From NCBI GenBank assembly GCA_019137255.1, contig WPDH01000068.1, forward strand, positions 63,388 through 127,387: a stretch of 64,000 bases of DNA, written 5' to 3'. Below, piece after piece: positions 30,301 through 39,995 of the stretch (position 1 is its first letter; each line of letters opens with the position of its first letter). Source of the stretch: Corinectria fuckeliana. Its lineage: Eukaryota > Ascomycota > Sordariomycetes > Hypocreales > Nectriaceae. Under the pieces are notes generated by a model, which was not told the DNA's origin, made no database searches, and saw only the letters and a list, made by a program, of their open reading frames with translations. Made by a program: the position numbers and the translations under genes.

Positions 30301-32588
30301 GTAGATACTGCAGTGGTTGAGCTGGTAGTGGGCACTGGTACTGAGCTCGTTGTAGTGTCTGTGCTTATACTAGAAGAAGTTTCTGAAGTCGCAGACCCTG
30401 ACGACTCAGTCCCTGAAGGCTCAGTAGACTCTGTAGTGGTGGTGTCAATGGCCGGTCCTGAGCTTGTCGTGGATTCTGCGCTGACAGTAGAGGTAGACTG
30501 AGAACTTGTGGTGGTGATTGAGGTAGTGGTAGGCTCTAAGCTGGTTGTAGAATCTGTTGATGTTGACTCTGAGTCATTTGAGGTTTCTGTGGAAGCCGGT
30601 GCGGAAGAGGTCTCCGAGCTAGCATCAGAGGCTGGTCGAGAGCTTGTAGTAGGCTCCGAGCTTGTAGTAGGCTCCGAGCTTGTAGTAGGCTCCGAGCTTG
30701 TAGTAGGCTCTGTGCTGACTGTAGAGGTTGACTGAGAGCTCGATGTAGAATCTGTAGAGGAGCTTGGGGAAGTTGATGTTGATGGGAAATCGCTTGAGCT
30801 TTCAGTGGAAGTCGTTGCGGTGGAAGAAGTCTCCGAGCCAGTAGTAGAGGTTAGCTGAGAGCTTGAGGTGGTGGTTGAGCTAGTAGTAGGCTCTGAGCTT
30901 GTCGTAGAATCTGCACTGGTGATAGAGTCTGTACTAATAGTGGAGGCTGACTGAGAGCTTGTCGTAGTGATCGAGGGAGTGGTCAGTTCATCGGAGGTTT
31001 CTGTGGAGTCTGTAGAGAAGCTCTCTGAAGTGTCAGTTGATCCTGAATCGCTTGACGTTTCTACAGAGGATGTATCTGCGCTGGTAGTGGAGGCTGACTG
31101 AGAGCTTGTAGTAGTGATCGACGTAGTGATCGAGGCAGTGGTCAGTTCATTAGAGGTCTCTGTGGAGTCTATAGAAGAGCTCGCTAAAGTTGTAGTTGAC
31201 GTTGAGTCACTTGAGGTTTCTCTGGAAGTTGTTGTGGAAGAAGTGTCCGGGCTTGTTGTAAAGTCTGTGGTGGTTGAGGTTGGCTGAGAGCTTGTGGTAG
31301 CGTCTGTGCTGGTAGCATCTGTGCTGGTAGTAGATGTTGGCTGAGAGCTTGTGGTAGTGTCTATGCTTATTGTGGGGTCTGTAGAGGAGCTCGCCGAAGT
31401 GGTGATTGATGTTGAAGCACTTGAGCTTTCTGCAGAAGTCGCGGCAGAAGAAGTGTCCGAGCTTGAGGTTGCAGAGTCTATGCTAATAGAGTCTGTGCTG
31501 ATGGGAGAGGTTGGCTGCGAGCTTGTGGTAATGGTTGAGCTAGAGGAAGGCGTCGAGCTTGTGGTAGTGTCTGTGCTGGTAGAGTCTGTGCTGATAGAAT
31601 CCATACTGGTAGAATCTATACTGGTAGAGTCTGTGCTAATGGGAGAGGTTGATGTTGAGCTCGTGGAAAACATCGTCGAGCTTGTGGTAGAATCTATGCT
31701 GGTAGAGTCTGTGCTGATAGTAGAGATTGACGTTAAGGTAGTGGAAGGCGTCAAGCCTGTGGTAGAGTCTGTGATTGTAGGATCTATGCTGGTAGAATCT
31801 GTGCTAGTAGAGCCTATAGTAGAGTCTGTGCTGATAGTAGAGGCTGGCGTCGAGCTTATAGTAGTAGTTGAGCTAGTGGAAGGTGTCGAGCTTGTGGTAG
31901 ATTCTGTGATGTCAGGATCTATACTGGTAGAGTCTATACTGATAGTAGAGGTTGGCTGAGAGCTTGTGGTGGTAGTTGAGCTAGTGGACGGTGTCGAGCT
32001 TGTTGAAGGTGTTGGGCTTGTAGTAGAGTCTATACTGGTAGAGTCTGTACTGGTAGAGTCTATAGTAGAGCCTGTGCTGATAGTAGAGGTTGGCTGCGAG
32101 CTTGTGGTAATGGTTGAGCTAGAGGAAGGTGTCGAGCTTGTGGTAGAGTCTATGCTCATCGTAGGGTCTGTAGAGGAGCTCGCTGAAGTGGTGATTGATG
32201 TTGAATCACTTGAGCTTTCTGTGGAGGAAATATCCGAACTCGTTGTAGAGTCTGTGCTTATCGTGGAGTCTATAGAGGAGCTCGAGTCAGTTATGGTTGA
32301 TGTTAAATCACTTGAGGTTTCCGCAGAAGTCGATGCGGAAGAAGTGTCCAAGCTTGAGGCTGTGACGGAAGGAGCGTCAGAAGTTGTCGTAGTTGTCTCA
32401 TCTCTCTTCGCAAGATCATCGACCTCGAGGATAGAGAAGTAGCCCGGGCCGGAGCCATGATCGGTTTCAGGAAGAGCCGTCTGGGACCTTTGACGAACAT
32501 CGTCTCTCTCCCAGACCCCTACACCAGTCAAGGGCAGACCCTGAGCCAGGCTAAGCAGCAAAGCCAGGAATAATACTTTGAAGTCCAT
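27348..32588 (-). CDS. Giant Ser/Thr-rich secreted protein with charge-segregated repeats
   Basis: One open frame of about 1746 residues, start ATG 32588 (an upstream in-frame GTG is not a start). The N-terminus MDFKVLFLALLLSLAQG is a signal peptide and K61-R62 (DLAKR) is a likely Kex2-type cleavage site. Nearly all the rest is Ser/Thr. Residues about 65-1000 are low-complexity with Asp (SIDSTTSSTP-like). Residues about 1000-1330 are Glu-rich, built on SSTETxEVSSTE. Residues about 1460-1745 are Lys-rich, built on KSTSTAKTTTT. The end (ARKVARATII) has no GPI signal or membrane helix. Massive O-mannosylation and a wall or surface-coat role are expected for such mucin-like proteins. The exact function is unknown. 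It is convergent with the C6 regulator gene. Confidence 0.82.
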   Translation of the reverse strand: MDFKVLFLALLLSLAQGLPLTGVGVWERDDVRQRSQTALPETDHGSGPGYFSILEVDDLAKRDETTTTTSDAPSVTASSLDTSSASTSAETSSDLTSTITDSSSSIDSTISTDSTTSSDISSTESSSDSTSITTSASSSTDPTMSIDSTTSSTPSSSSTITTSSQPTSTISTGSTIDSTSTDSTSIDSTTSPTPSTSSTPSTSSTTTTSSQPTSTISIDSTSIDPDITESTTSSTPSTSSTTTISSTPASTISTDSTIGSTSTDSTSIDPTITDSTTGLTPSTTLTSISTISTDSTSIDSTTSSTMFSTSSTSTSPISTDSTSIDSTSMDSISTDSTSTDTTTSSTPSSSSTITTSSQPTSPISTDSISIDSATSSSDTSSAATSAESSSASTSITTSASSSTDPTISIDTTTSSQPTSTTSTDATSTDATTSSQPTSTTTDFTTSPDTSSTTTSRETSSDSTSTTTLASSSIDSTETSNELTTASITTSITTTSSQSASTTSADTSSVETSSDSGSTDTSESFSTDSTETSDELTTPSITTTSSQSASTISTDSITSADSTTSSEPTTSSTTTSSSQLTSTTGSETSSTATTSTESSSDFPSTSTSPSSSTDSTSSSQSTSTVSTEPTTSSEPTTSSEPTTSSEPTTSSRPASDASSETSSAPASTETSNDSESTSTDSTTSLEPTTTSITTTSSQSTSTVSAESTTSSGPAIDTTTTESTEPSGTESSGSATSETSSSISTDTTTSSVPVPTTSSTTAVSTDSSEAGTSETETLETSSSMSTTPSSTTGSATTSQETTPSTDFSTSSAPNSETISITSPSDTASSTLETSSIVVESSSTETLEASETTSSLTQENTSSTALEDSSSVTLKTTSETPSETILETSSETSSETILDISSQTSSEILSTTTSDTPSTTTVEQTTAAVTSKSSSLTTTSEISSATQLTETSATISDVPETVASENSLTTTIISSTTSDDIPTTPSVDSSTTTLENPISTTTEDTSTTTPSDSSTESTEVSSTDDPEGSSTEASNVSSTKTLEASSTETLRASSTESGVSTTHDSSTETLGISSTQTLEVSTTESSSTEVSSTETLEVSSTEAPDSSSTQTQEVSSTKTDISSTESSSTEVSSTETPEVSSTETSEVSFTKTSEISSTEAPEPSFSSTETSSTETTELEVTSTDAPEPEVSSTETLGVSSTETLQPDVSSTEAPNISSTETPEPDTSSTETSEPIVSSTETLEPESSSTDTLEPGTTSSTTAAAPDVSSTGTSEPDVSSTETLKPEISSTETSGPDVTSTETPEVSSTEAVSVSSTDTSEPGASSTETFSTEGPDIFSTTEELSTTGFTDVTKTSSHSSSTELSGDISTTASDDFTLETSSIAISTTATTTSSTGSSTTSSTTGSTTSPTTSSTASSTKTSSSISTTSSESTSQTTSSTTSTKVPTTTTAPPTTSTTKSTFTTLTTSSKVTSSTKTTSSSSSQTTSSSKQTSATSTSSKKASTTTSSTKQTSTSTTSAKVTTTSKSTSTTKTTSTSTTSTSTNKSTSIAKTTTTTSKSTSTSKATTTTSTKKSTSTAKTTTATSKSTSTTKATTTTSTKKSTSTAKVTTTTSKSTSVTKTTTSKSTSTSKATTTTSTKKSTSTAKITTTTSKSTSTAKAPTTTSKKSTSTAAKTTSTASIKKTTSTTAKSTSKTSTAKTTSTSSKKTSTVTTLKTSVKPTSTTRKATTTTTSKKSTSTSARKVARATII
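30651..30710 (-). repeat. Near-exact 18-nt tandem repeats within the Ser/Thr-rich gene
   Basis: The 18-base unit GGCTCCGAGCTTGTAGTA (plus strand) occurs in consecutive, nearly identical copies, encoding TTSSEP repeats on the minus strand. The higher similarity of this block than of its surroundings points to recent slippage or unequal exchange. Confidence 0.75.
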
Positions 32589-34396
32589 ATTGATGATGGT
32601 CACTGTCGATAGCTGCCGAATCACGATGGAATTAGTATTTCACCGACAAATAGGTGACACAAAATTCCTGCCTCTTAGGTGCGACATGAGCAGTTTATCT
32701 ACAAGGATCCAAACTAAGTTTCGGTCCCGATGACCACCACAGTCCAGTTAACAAATGTAGCACCACTGAGTTGATTTGTGTTTCGTTCACTCCCGGAAAC
32801 ATTCAGCCACCTTGAGGATTGGTAATGCTGTGGCAAATGGAGCGCTCCAGGCATGTTCCACACCTTACTATATGCTGCATAGTTCTGAGACACAATCTAC
32901 TCTATCCAGAAAATCGAGAGCATGCCTTGGAATGCGTGTCAGCCTAGCACGGCCTGCTAGTAGATGAGAGTGAGGTCTTCTACCGTCTGTCCACTTGGGC
33001 CAAGGCGCTACCCGGTCTCAATGTGCTAAGGCTTTACGGTATGTTGGCTATCCTCTGTATAAAGTCTGGCAAGGGAAGGTCTAGACCGGTCGGTCATTCC
33101 ATAGCCTGTGCCTGCCGGCGGCAGTTTAGATAGTCGGCAGTAAGGTGGCATCCTGCCGTAAAGAGAGTTTTGAGTAAGTGTCTTGGACCCTTGGAATTCT
33201 TGACAAATTCACAAAGACGTAGAGTGGGCTGAGCTTCCTACGTTGTTTAAAAGGGCTAGCGTGCATTCCGGTCACAGCGACAACGTGCCGTGAAGCATTC
33301 CATTCCATCCATCGCCGTCGCCGTGACTGTGAAGCTAAACTGTTCAATCAACGGTCATGCCCTGAAGATCAAGAGACTGTTTCAAAGACAAAAACCTAGT
33401 TCCCCGGCAGATGGGCCATTAGATGCTCCGTGACTGATGCATCCACCTGAGTAAATCTACACGATGAAGCTCCAAGTTGCAACCATTTGACCGGACGGGA
33501 GGTTCTAAACATTAGACAGGCCGGCGTATTGGAGCCGACTCAAGGCCAGCCGGGTTAGCGGACGTGGGAGGGCTTTGGGATATTCCTAAAGCTGGCTAAG
33601 ATGTTTTACTCGGTATCTCGTAAGGACCACGCGAGATGGCGTCCATGCAGTGGGGCTTTCATTCTTGAGGACGCGTGGGCTTTGTCTTAAAAGGTTGATC
33701 AGAATCAAGCGCTAGTAAGCATGACTTTTCCTCCCATCATTGTCGTTCGACCAATGTCATTGAGTCGTGAAATCCCGCATCCGCCCTCGTTGGAATTGAG
33801 GCGCCGATTGTGAATTCAGGTCGACCAAGTGCTCGGTCGAGACCTACCCGCCACGGTATTATTGGCCCTTGGCTTGAAAGTCAAGTCCACCATACTTTCG
33901 CTAAAGACGAAGTTCCATTCGCCATCTGTGTCGACAATCAAGCGCCATCGTATGTAGGCCACGTTCACTGTGCCATACTAGCTATACCTGATTCGACCGG
34001 AATGAAGGTGAGGAGCTGTCGTAGTACCTTCGCATTCCGTGAACGCCCCTCGGCCGAGAAGCAGCTGAGAATGGACTAAGATTTGGTTACTGGAATGTTT
34101 TTAGTTGCAAGCAGAATCTAGAGACTTGTCTTCGGGTCTATGCGGGGACGAGCGCCGAAGTACCCAGCCGGATAAGCGGCATCTCAACGACTAGAGGCGA
34201 GATATCCATCGTGACTCATGAAGACCTCCAATGTAGTTGATTCTGTTGATCTGTTGATTCTTGCAGATTTCAGCCAGCAGAACCACAGCACCCCCAATTT
34301 CAATCCCCTCAAATCCGACGACAACTCGCTCACATTCGACAAAAGCTGTGAGGATGCTGTCTAGACTCTCCAGTACACTATTTGAACCTTCGTTCC
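32589..34396. other. Gene-poor interval
   Basis: About 1.8 kb between the Ser/Thr-rich gene (minus) and the 3' end of the DHA1 transporter (minus). It must contain the promoter of the Ser/Thr-rich gene. Short open frames (for example 33810-34079) have no domain character. No repeat, transposon end or RNA gene was recognised. Confidence 0.4.
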
Positions 34397-36185
34397 TCAG
34401 TTTTTCTCAGCACTTGAGTACGGACTCCTTTGCCTCAAGTACGATCCGAATTGCCACAACAGCCCAACCGCCGGGAACCCGATACCCAGCGCGATAAGCC
34501 CGAGCACAGTAGCCGCCCAGCCATAGCCGAGTCTGTCATACCTGTTGGAGTGGTCAGCGACAGCTGTAGTCCCAGTGCAGTGAGAGTGAGACCAACATGT
34601 AGGGGGCAAACATGGGGAAGGTGAACCCAGCTAGACACCTCAGAATCGATATTGCTGCTATGGCGCTCGCAGAGTACTGGCCGTACGTGTCGACAATGTG
34701 AGCGTTCACAGAGCTCGTGCATACCGTTGCTCCAGCCACAAAGAGTGCACAGCCAATGTTGGGCATGATCCAGTGGAGGACAGCCTTGGCCGACCAGCCA
34801 TACCAAAACAAGCCGACGCCGAGGAGAAGAGTGCCTGGAGCCATGACGGGTATCCGGAATTCTGGCCTCCCTTCCCCTCCGTTCCGGTTCGACATGGCTC
34901 GGTATATACGATCGATGGACAGGGTGTATACCGCTGTGGCTAGGCCGGAGCTGATGGCGATGGAGATGTAATTGAGCCCCGCAATCTGGTCACTTTGATG
35001 ATAACGATACGTCCAGAGGGTGACAAAGTCTGCATAGAAGATGTAAGTATTGCCGTACAGAAAGGCATTGTACAGAGCCATGACTTGGATGATGGGCTGT
35101 GTCGCTAAGAGCTTGAAAGGTCGAATCAGATTTTGGGAAAGCACTCGAACCGTAACATGGTCGAGATGGTCGTAGTGCGTATGGTATCTGGTGTCGCCCG
35201 TCTCCTTGATAATTACCCACTTTCTCCTGCGAAGCAACAGGGAAGGATACGTCTCTTCTAGGAGGTAGAGACCGATCACCTGGATGCATGCGCTGAGAAT
35301 GGAAGTCGAAAAGAAAGCCCAGCGCCAGGTAGTGTACTTGGCGATGAAGCCACCGAGGATGACGCCGAAGAGCGGCCCTGCTACTGAGCACCAGCTGTAT
35401 ATGGCGATGCCTTTACCACGCTCCTTGGAACGGAATAAGTCGCTGATGGTTCCACCACCAATCTGAAACGAGTCAGTATGTGCCGTTTCAGCGATGGCGA
35501 CGCGACTCACTCCCAACGTAGCACTGGCGAAGAATCCAGAGACAAACCGCAAAGCAATGATTGCTTCTTTGGATTCTGACGCGCCGCATACGGCATTGAA
35601 GACAGTATACAGCATGTTCCAGGACTGTATCACCCTCATGCGCCCGTACGTCTCTGAGAGTGGGCTCGCGATCAGAGGTCCAAAGGCGAACCCGAGGAGG
35701 AAGATGGACAAGACCATTTCCTTCACCGCCGGCTGCTCGATTTGCAGCTCCGAGGAGATGGCGGGCAGCGTCGGTGCGACCATACTCACGGCGAAGAGAC
35801 TGATGAAGACGAACAGGGACATGCCGAACAGTGATTTCGATTTCCTCCCCATGGCCCAGTTCTTCGGGTTTCCTGGATCTGTCTCCTCGTCTCGCCACGT
35901 CACCTGGGAGAGTCAGTGACGGAAAGCTAGAAGCAGAAGCCTAGCCTAACCTACCAGATAATCGTCGTCTATGTTTTCTCTTTCTGCATCCTGGCTGTCG
36001 GGTGCAGCTACAGCTGCTTTGACGAGAATTGACGAAGCGGCGTTTTTCTCATTTGGGTAATGCTTTTGCTCCAGCCGCTCGCTTCGGGCTTTTGCATCGC
36101 TAGCAGCCACACCTTGATCTGAAGCATCCCCAGCGTGTTCGTACGACTTGGCTTCGACCAGTTGAGCCCCCGGATTCCCGTCCAT
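34397..36185 (-). CDS. MFS multidrug/polyamine-type transporter (DHA1 family)
   Basis: Four exons on the minus strand: 36185-35955, 35903-35511, 35462-34598 (ending just before donor GTTGGT) and 34541-34397. The product has a long hydrophilic N-terminus (start MDGNPGAQLVEAK), then VTWRDEETDPGNPKNWA, the typical DHA1 entry motif, and twelve expected membrane spans. IGGGTISDLFRSKERGKGIAIYSW is the family's loop signature, of which only part is quoted here. The 48-nt second intron (35510-35463) is a multiple of three with no stop, so its retention would insert 16 residues. Proton-driven efflux at the plasma membrane is the usual role. The neighbours (PLP enzyme, adenylating-enzyme relic, SnoaL protein) suggest a metabolite exporter, by context only. 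Confidence 0.88.
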
Positions 36186-36745
36186 TGCGATGGGTACAGG
36201 AGCAGTAAAACAAAAGTCAATGGAGTGTAGCAATTCACAGCGACGAAGCGAGGGGAATCCAATATACGCCTGAATGCAGGCTTCACCGTGCCGCAGTCAG
36301 ACAGTCCAGTCACGGAAGCCTCCGGGCGGGGCTCCGAGAGATGGCCAACATCAATTATCTAATGGGACAGCGGCTGGGTTGGCTTGCGACAGATAAGCAT
36401 CTCCCATTGGCACAAGCAGGAATCACCTGACGATGGTAGCCTGGAGCGGTGAGACTTGTTGGTTGTGTGAATTGTGTTGGGATTCTTCTCCTCACAATCA
36501 AGCGAGCAACTCATCGTGCTTGCACATTGCGTCACCCGTACCGTCTCTACAGATGCGTAAGCACTGTCGTATCAACCTGGCATTCTGTTGGTCGCTCTCC
36601 AACCCGGGAAGAAGTGCCATTCTCGTCTGGATAGAACGGAGCCGATAACTAAGCCGAGCGTCCAAGGGTGAGAGGCAAAATGATAGATCGCAAATGCAAT
36701 CATGTTCGATTCGTAAATATCAACAACCCAAGGGATAAGCGTCAT
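36186..36745. other. Intergenic region
   Basis: Promoter of the DHA1 transporter and 3' flank of the aldolase-like gene, both on the minus strand. Short open frames at 36433-36648 have no recognisable product. Confidence 0.4.
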
Positions 36746-37930
36746 CTAACCAGCCACCCCTGACTGCTTCTGCAATACCACGCGAAACACATTGACAAGA
36801 ATATCGACCGCGTCCCGGCAGATCTGATAATGCACAATCAGCCTATCCTCCAATCGATCTTCCATTGTTTTCACACCCATGTCTCGAGCCACCTTCGCGA
36901 AGTATGGCTTATCAACGCCGGCGGCATCCAAGTCCAACCATATCATGTTAGTCTCAGTGGGTTTCTTCAACTTACCCCCAAGTGAAATCCATGTATCGGC
37001 GATGAACTTGGCTGTATCTTGTCCCTTCTTCAACTCTTTTCCCAGGAAGACCTGCTCCACGGCAACCCACACCGGTGCTGCGATGACGCCAGTCTGGCGC
37101 ATACCACCGCCCATCAGCTTTCTCGCACCTCTGGCCCGTTTGATGAAGGAGGACGTGCCCAAAATCATGGACCCGATCGGGGCTCCCAACCCTTTCCAAA
37201 AGCACAGGGACATGCTGTCAAAGCACTCGGCGAAGTCCTTGAGCTCACCAGCGCCAGCCGCAACAGCCTCCCAAAGACGAGCACCATCCAAGTGAATATG
37301 AAGCGGAGGTTTTTGCGAACGGGCCCAGGCCGAGATAGCTCGCACTTCGCTGAGTGGCATAATAGTACCAGACAAGGTGTTCTCTAGGCTGATGACTCGA
37401 GTTGGACAGTCGTAAACAGTCTCCTTGAGCACGGCCGACTTCTGAATGTCAGCCACGGTGAGATGATGGCCGTTGGACGGCTGGACACCTTCTACCAAGG
37501 CACCCCATAGCGTGGCTGCGCCTCCAGCTTCCATGTGTAAGATGTGGCCTCGAGCGTCGCACAAAATGGCATACGGTGGAGATGTCAGGGCTGACCGGAG
37601 AGCGACCTGGTTACCCATGGTTCCAGAAGAGACTAACAATGCAGCTTCTTTCCCCGTCAAGCCCGCCATGAAGGCTTGGAACGAGTTTGTGGTCGGATCC
37701 TCCATCATGACGTCGTCGAGCAAGGTCGTCTTGATGATGCTTTCGAGCATGGGAGCTGTCGGTGAAGCCACGTAGTCTGACCGGAAATCGTAGGCTGCTA
37801 GTCCGACCTCTGTCCAGGCGTTGGGCTTGTTCGAAGGCTTGATGGAATTTGTCTTGTACCCGTTTTTGGAACTCAAAGCTAAGTAGACGTTCGCTCGCGT
37901 GGCTTTCTCGGTGGTAGTTGTGAGTCCCAT
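36746..37930 (-). CDS. PLP-dependent L-threonine aldolase / beta-eliminating lyase family enzyme
   Basis: Single-exon gene, 394 residues (start MGLTTTTEK at 37930). It matches Beta_elim_lyase (PF01212). The N-terminal part has YDFRSDYVASPTAPM and the DPTTNSFQ loop. VSSGTMGNQVA binds the cofactor phosphate, HIHLDGARLWEA carries the Asp that contacts the pyridine nitrogen, and Lys246 in SLCFWKGLGAPIGSMILG is the Schiff-base lysine. The residue before Lys246 is Trp, where the family usually has Ser. Threonine aldolases cleave beta-hydroxy amino acids to glycine and an aldehyde, and some act in peptide natural-product pathways. It is divergent from the PaaK-like pseudogene. Substrate not assignable; cytosolic. 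Confidence 0.88.
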   Translation of the reverse strand: MGLTTTTEKATRANVYLALSSKNGYKTNSIKPSNKPNAWTEVGLAAYDFRSDYVASPTAPMLESIIKTTLLDDVMMEDPTTNSFQAFMAGLTGKEAALLVSSGTMGNQVALRSALTSPPYAILCDARGHILHMEAGGAATLWGALVEGVQPSNGHHLTVADIQKSAVLKETVYDCPTRVISLENTLSGTIMPLSEVRAISAWARSQKPPLHIHLDGARLWEAVAAGAGELKDFAECFDSMSLCFWKGLGAPIGSMILGTSSFIKRARGARKLMGGGMRQTGVIAAPVWVAVEQVFLGKELKKGQDTAKFIADTWISLGGKLKKPTETNMIWLDLDAAGVDKPYFAKVARDMGVKTMEDRLEDRLIVHYQICRDAVDILVNVFRVVLQKQSGVAG

Positions 37931-38532
37931 ATTGCGGTTTAGGATGATAACTGCCTAGACACGGAGAAGTTTGCTTATGATAATCGCGAAATCTTTGAGA
38001 GCCACGTTGACGAGAATTTATAATTAGGATAATAGCCAATATGTCATCTGCAGTCCCCTGTCTTCCCACCTTGTTGTTTCCTGTACGCAAGCGCCGGCTC
38101 TAGGTCACCCATCTACCAGAATCGAGGATTCGTATGCATCTGAACCCAAGGCCGGAGGCTTCCGTGGTGTCGCTGCTGTCTTCGTCTGTTGACACGGAGC
38201 GGAAGCTTCCACTAGATGACTGGGTGTATGGATGATATTAGATGGTGTCATAATTGTGTCATCTGGTATTGTTAGTCGGGGTCTCGCCAACTCCTGGGGC
38301 TTTCCGAGAAGCTCCCAGACGTTGCAAATTCGTGTTCGGAAGTCTCCATGGAGCAGATCCGACAACCAGGAAGACATCTTCTAGCACGCCGACATGGGAT
38401 TATCATGAATGCATATTTATTCCTGGGCTCTCCTCGCTTTTTCTCCCCAACCAAAACTACACCCAGGTAACTTGACGAGTTCAAACATCCTGTCGTTATT
38501 TGTTTTCGCCGATTCACAGTCTTACCAGCACC
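37931..38532. promoter_or_regulatory. Divergent interval between the aldolase-like gene and PaaK-like pseudogene
   Basis: A 602-base region between two divergent starts. Short open frames on both strands show no domain character. It presumably carries the promoter of the PLP enzyme; no clear operator was seen. Confidence 0.35.
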
Positions 38533-39995
38533 ATGCCTCACGAAATCGAAGAAAGACTCCACCGCCTGCTATTAGCTCGGCTATCAGTGAGCTTGTGCGG
38601 TTCGTCCGGACACATTCCCCTTACTACCGCTCTCTCTACCGAGATCTACCATCACACATTATAAAATTAGAAGATCTGCCCTTGACCAACAACGATGACT
38701 ACTGGAAGGCATCTAACGGAGAAGTCAACGAAGTGCTCACCACCCCGTTCGTTGACGGACTCGTACTGCGCAGCGGTGGCTCCAGTAATATTCCCAAAAC
38801 AGTCCTCATGACTCGTCCCGAATTCCTTCTCACGTCGCAGATCAATTGCGTTCTGATGGCCGAAACAAGCGGGCTCCTCCCTGGTGACCAAGTAGCCAAC
38901 CTTTCAGCCTAAGGCGGCATGTACTCGAGGTTTATGACTTTCGGCTACGCCGTCATGAACTGTCTAACGCCTATCGTTAATCTCCCCATCAGTGGAAGCG
39001 AATCCCTGGAGTCGATAGTCAAGTCCATCATAGACTTTAAAGCAACGGCCATCATCAGCAACGTGTGCATCTCAACTCGATTGGCTGAGCATTTTCGGAG
39101 CAGGAAGGTGATGCTCCCGGATGTGCGCCAGATTCTATTCACTGGCGAAGCCTTCTATAAGGATCTTCGGGGTCTACACCGTGCTGTGTTTCTAAGCGCC
39201 AGGATAAAACCCTTGTCGTACGGGAGCGTCAAGCTGAAGATCATTGCTTTCCCTGTTAATCGCCCCGGGGACGAAGAGGACGCCGACGTCAATCCGCTCT
39301 ACAAGGTTAACTCAAGCTTGGTCATCATGGAGATCATTGACAGTGATGGATCAGTGATTAAGGAGAACGGCAGACGCGGCCTGGTTGTTGGGACCAATTT
39401 GATCATGAAGCTCCAGCCAAAGATCAGATATCCCGTGGGTGACTCGGCCGAGTGGGCGGATTACGATGCTGGACTGTTCCGATTCCGCGGGCGCGAGTCG
39501 GTGGGTCTGAAGATTGGCAATGCCCTTCTCGGCTGCCAGTCCATTCGAAGGATCGTGACTAATGCCCTACGACCTAGTCACATGGCCGCGCATCAGACCG
39601 TTGTGCGCCGCTCGGACAGACAGAATGTGGTGACGATCCGAATAACTGCTGAAGAACCGGAGAGATCGGAGGAAATCCGGACTAGGATTGAGGATGGGAT
39701 TATGGAGACAACTCCAGCTTGGAGGAAGAGGCGAAATGAACGGTTCATCGCGCCACTTCAGGTGGAATGGGTTGCGTTCAAGGATCTGACCCGGACTGAG
39801 TCTTCTGGGAAGCTGAGGGAATCGTGGAGGACAGGTATTGAGTACTTGAATAATCAGATGAATATGTTCTCCACCACGCACAAAGATCCAACAGGGACCC
39901 TTGGTTCTTTGATAACTTTAGAACGGTCTAGACTACCGATAGGACAGCCTGATCACCATCGCGCCAGACGTTGTCGACCGTGTTGCGCAGAATAA
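38533..39995 (+). pseudogene. Adenylate-forming enzyme, phenylacetate-CoA ligase (PaaK)-like, disrupted
   Basis: The start MPHEIEERLHRLL (ATG 38533) is out of frame with the body, which begins at AISELVRFVRTHSPYYRSLYRDLP, so a frame change lies near 38570-38595. The body shows LRSGGSSNIPKTVLMT, the glycine/serine loop that binds ATP phosphates in this superfamily. It is then stopped by TAA at 38910-38912 (after QVANLSA) and resumes in the same frame with GGMYSRFMTFGYAVMNC. The remainder includes the LFTGEAFYKDLRG and IRYPVGDSAEW segments of PaaK/CapK-type enzymes. A single C-to-T change (CAA to TAA) would explain the stop. The 3' end overlaps the convergent SnoaL-like gene from 39928. The enzyme would activate a carboxylic acid as adenylate or CoA thioester; substrate unknown. 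Confidence 0.75.

Noticed and set aside
27352..32442. Long open frames on the plus strand (for example 27352-28152, 28318-29265, 30028-30501, 31351-32442) rich in Val, Glu and Leu.
   Set aside because: They are antisense to the Ser/Thr-rich gene. Its codon pattern excludes stops on the complementary strand, so the frames are a composition artefact; they lack domains and most start inside repeats.
33810..34079. Plus-strand frame of 89 codons in the gap before the DHA1 transporter.
   Set aside because: No domain, no splice partners and no homology I can recognise; too short to call.
38910..38912. Possibility that repeat-induced point mutation made the stop codons in the pseudogenes.
   Set aside because: Only the CAA-to-TAA change here fits the CpA context; the TGA stops at 23843-23845 and 53977-53979 do not, and the genes show no general C-to-T bias by eye.
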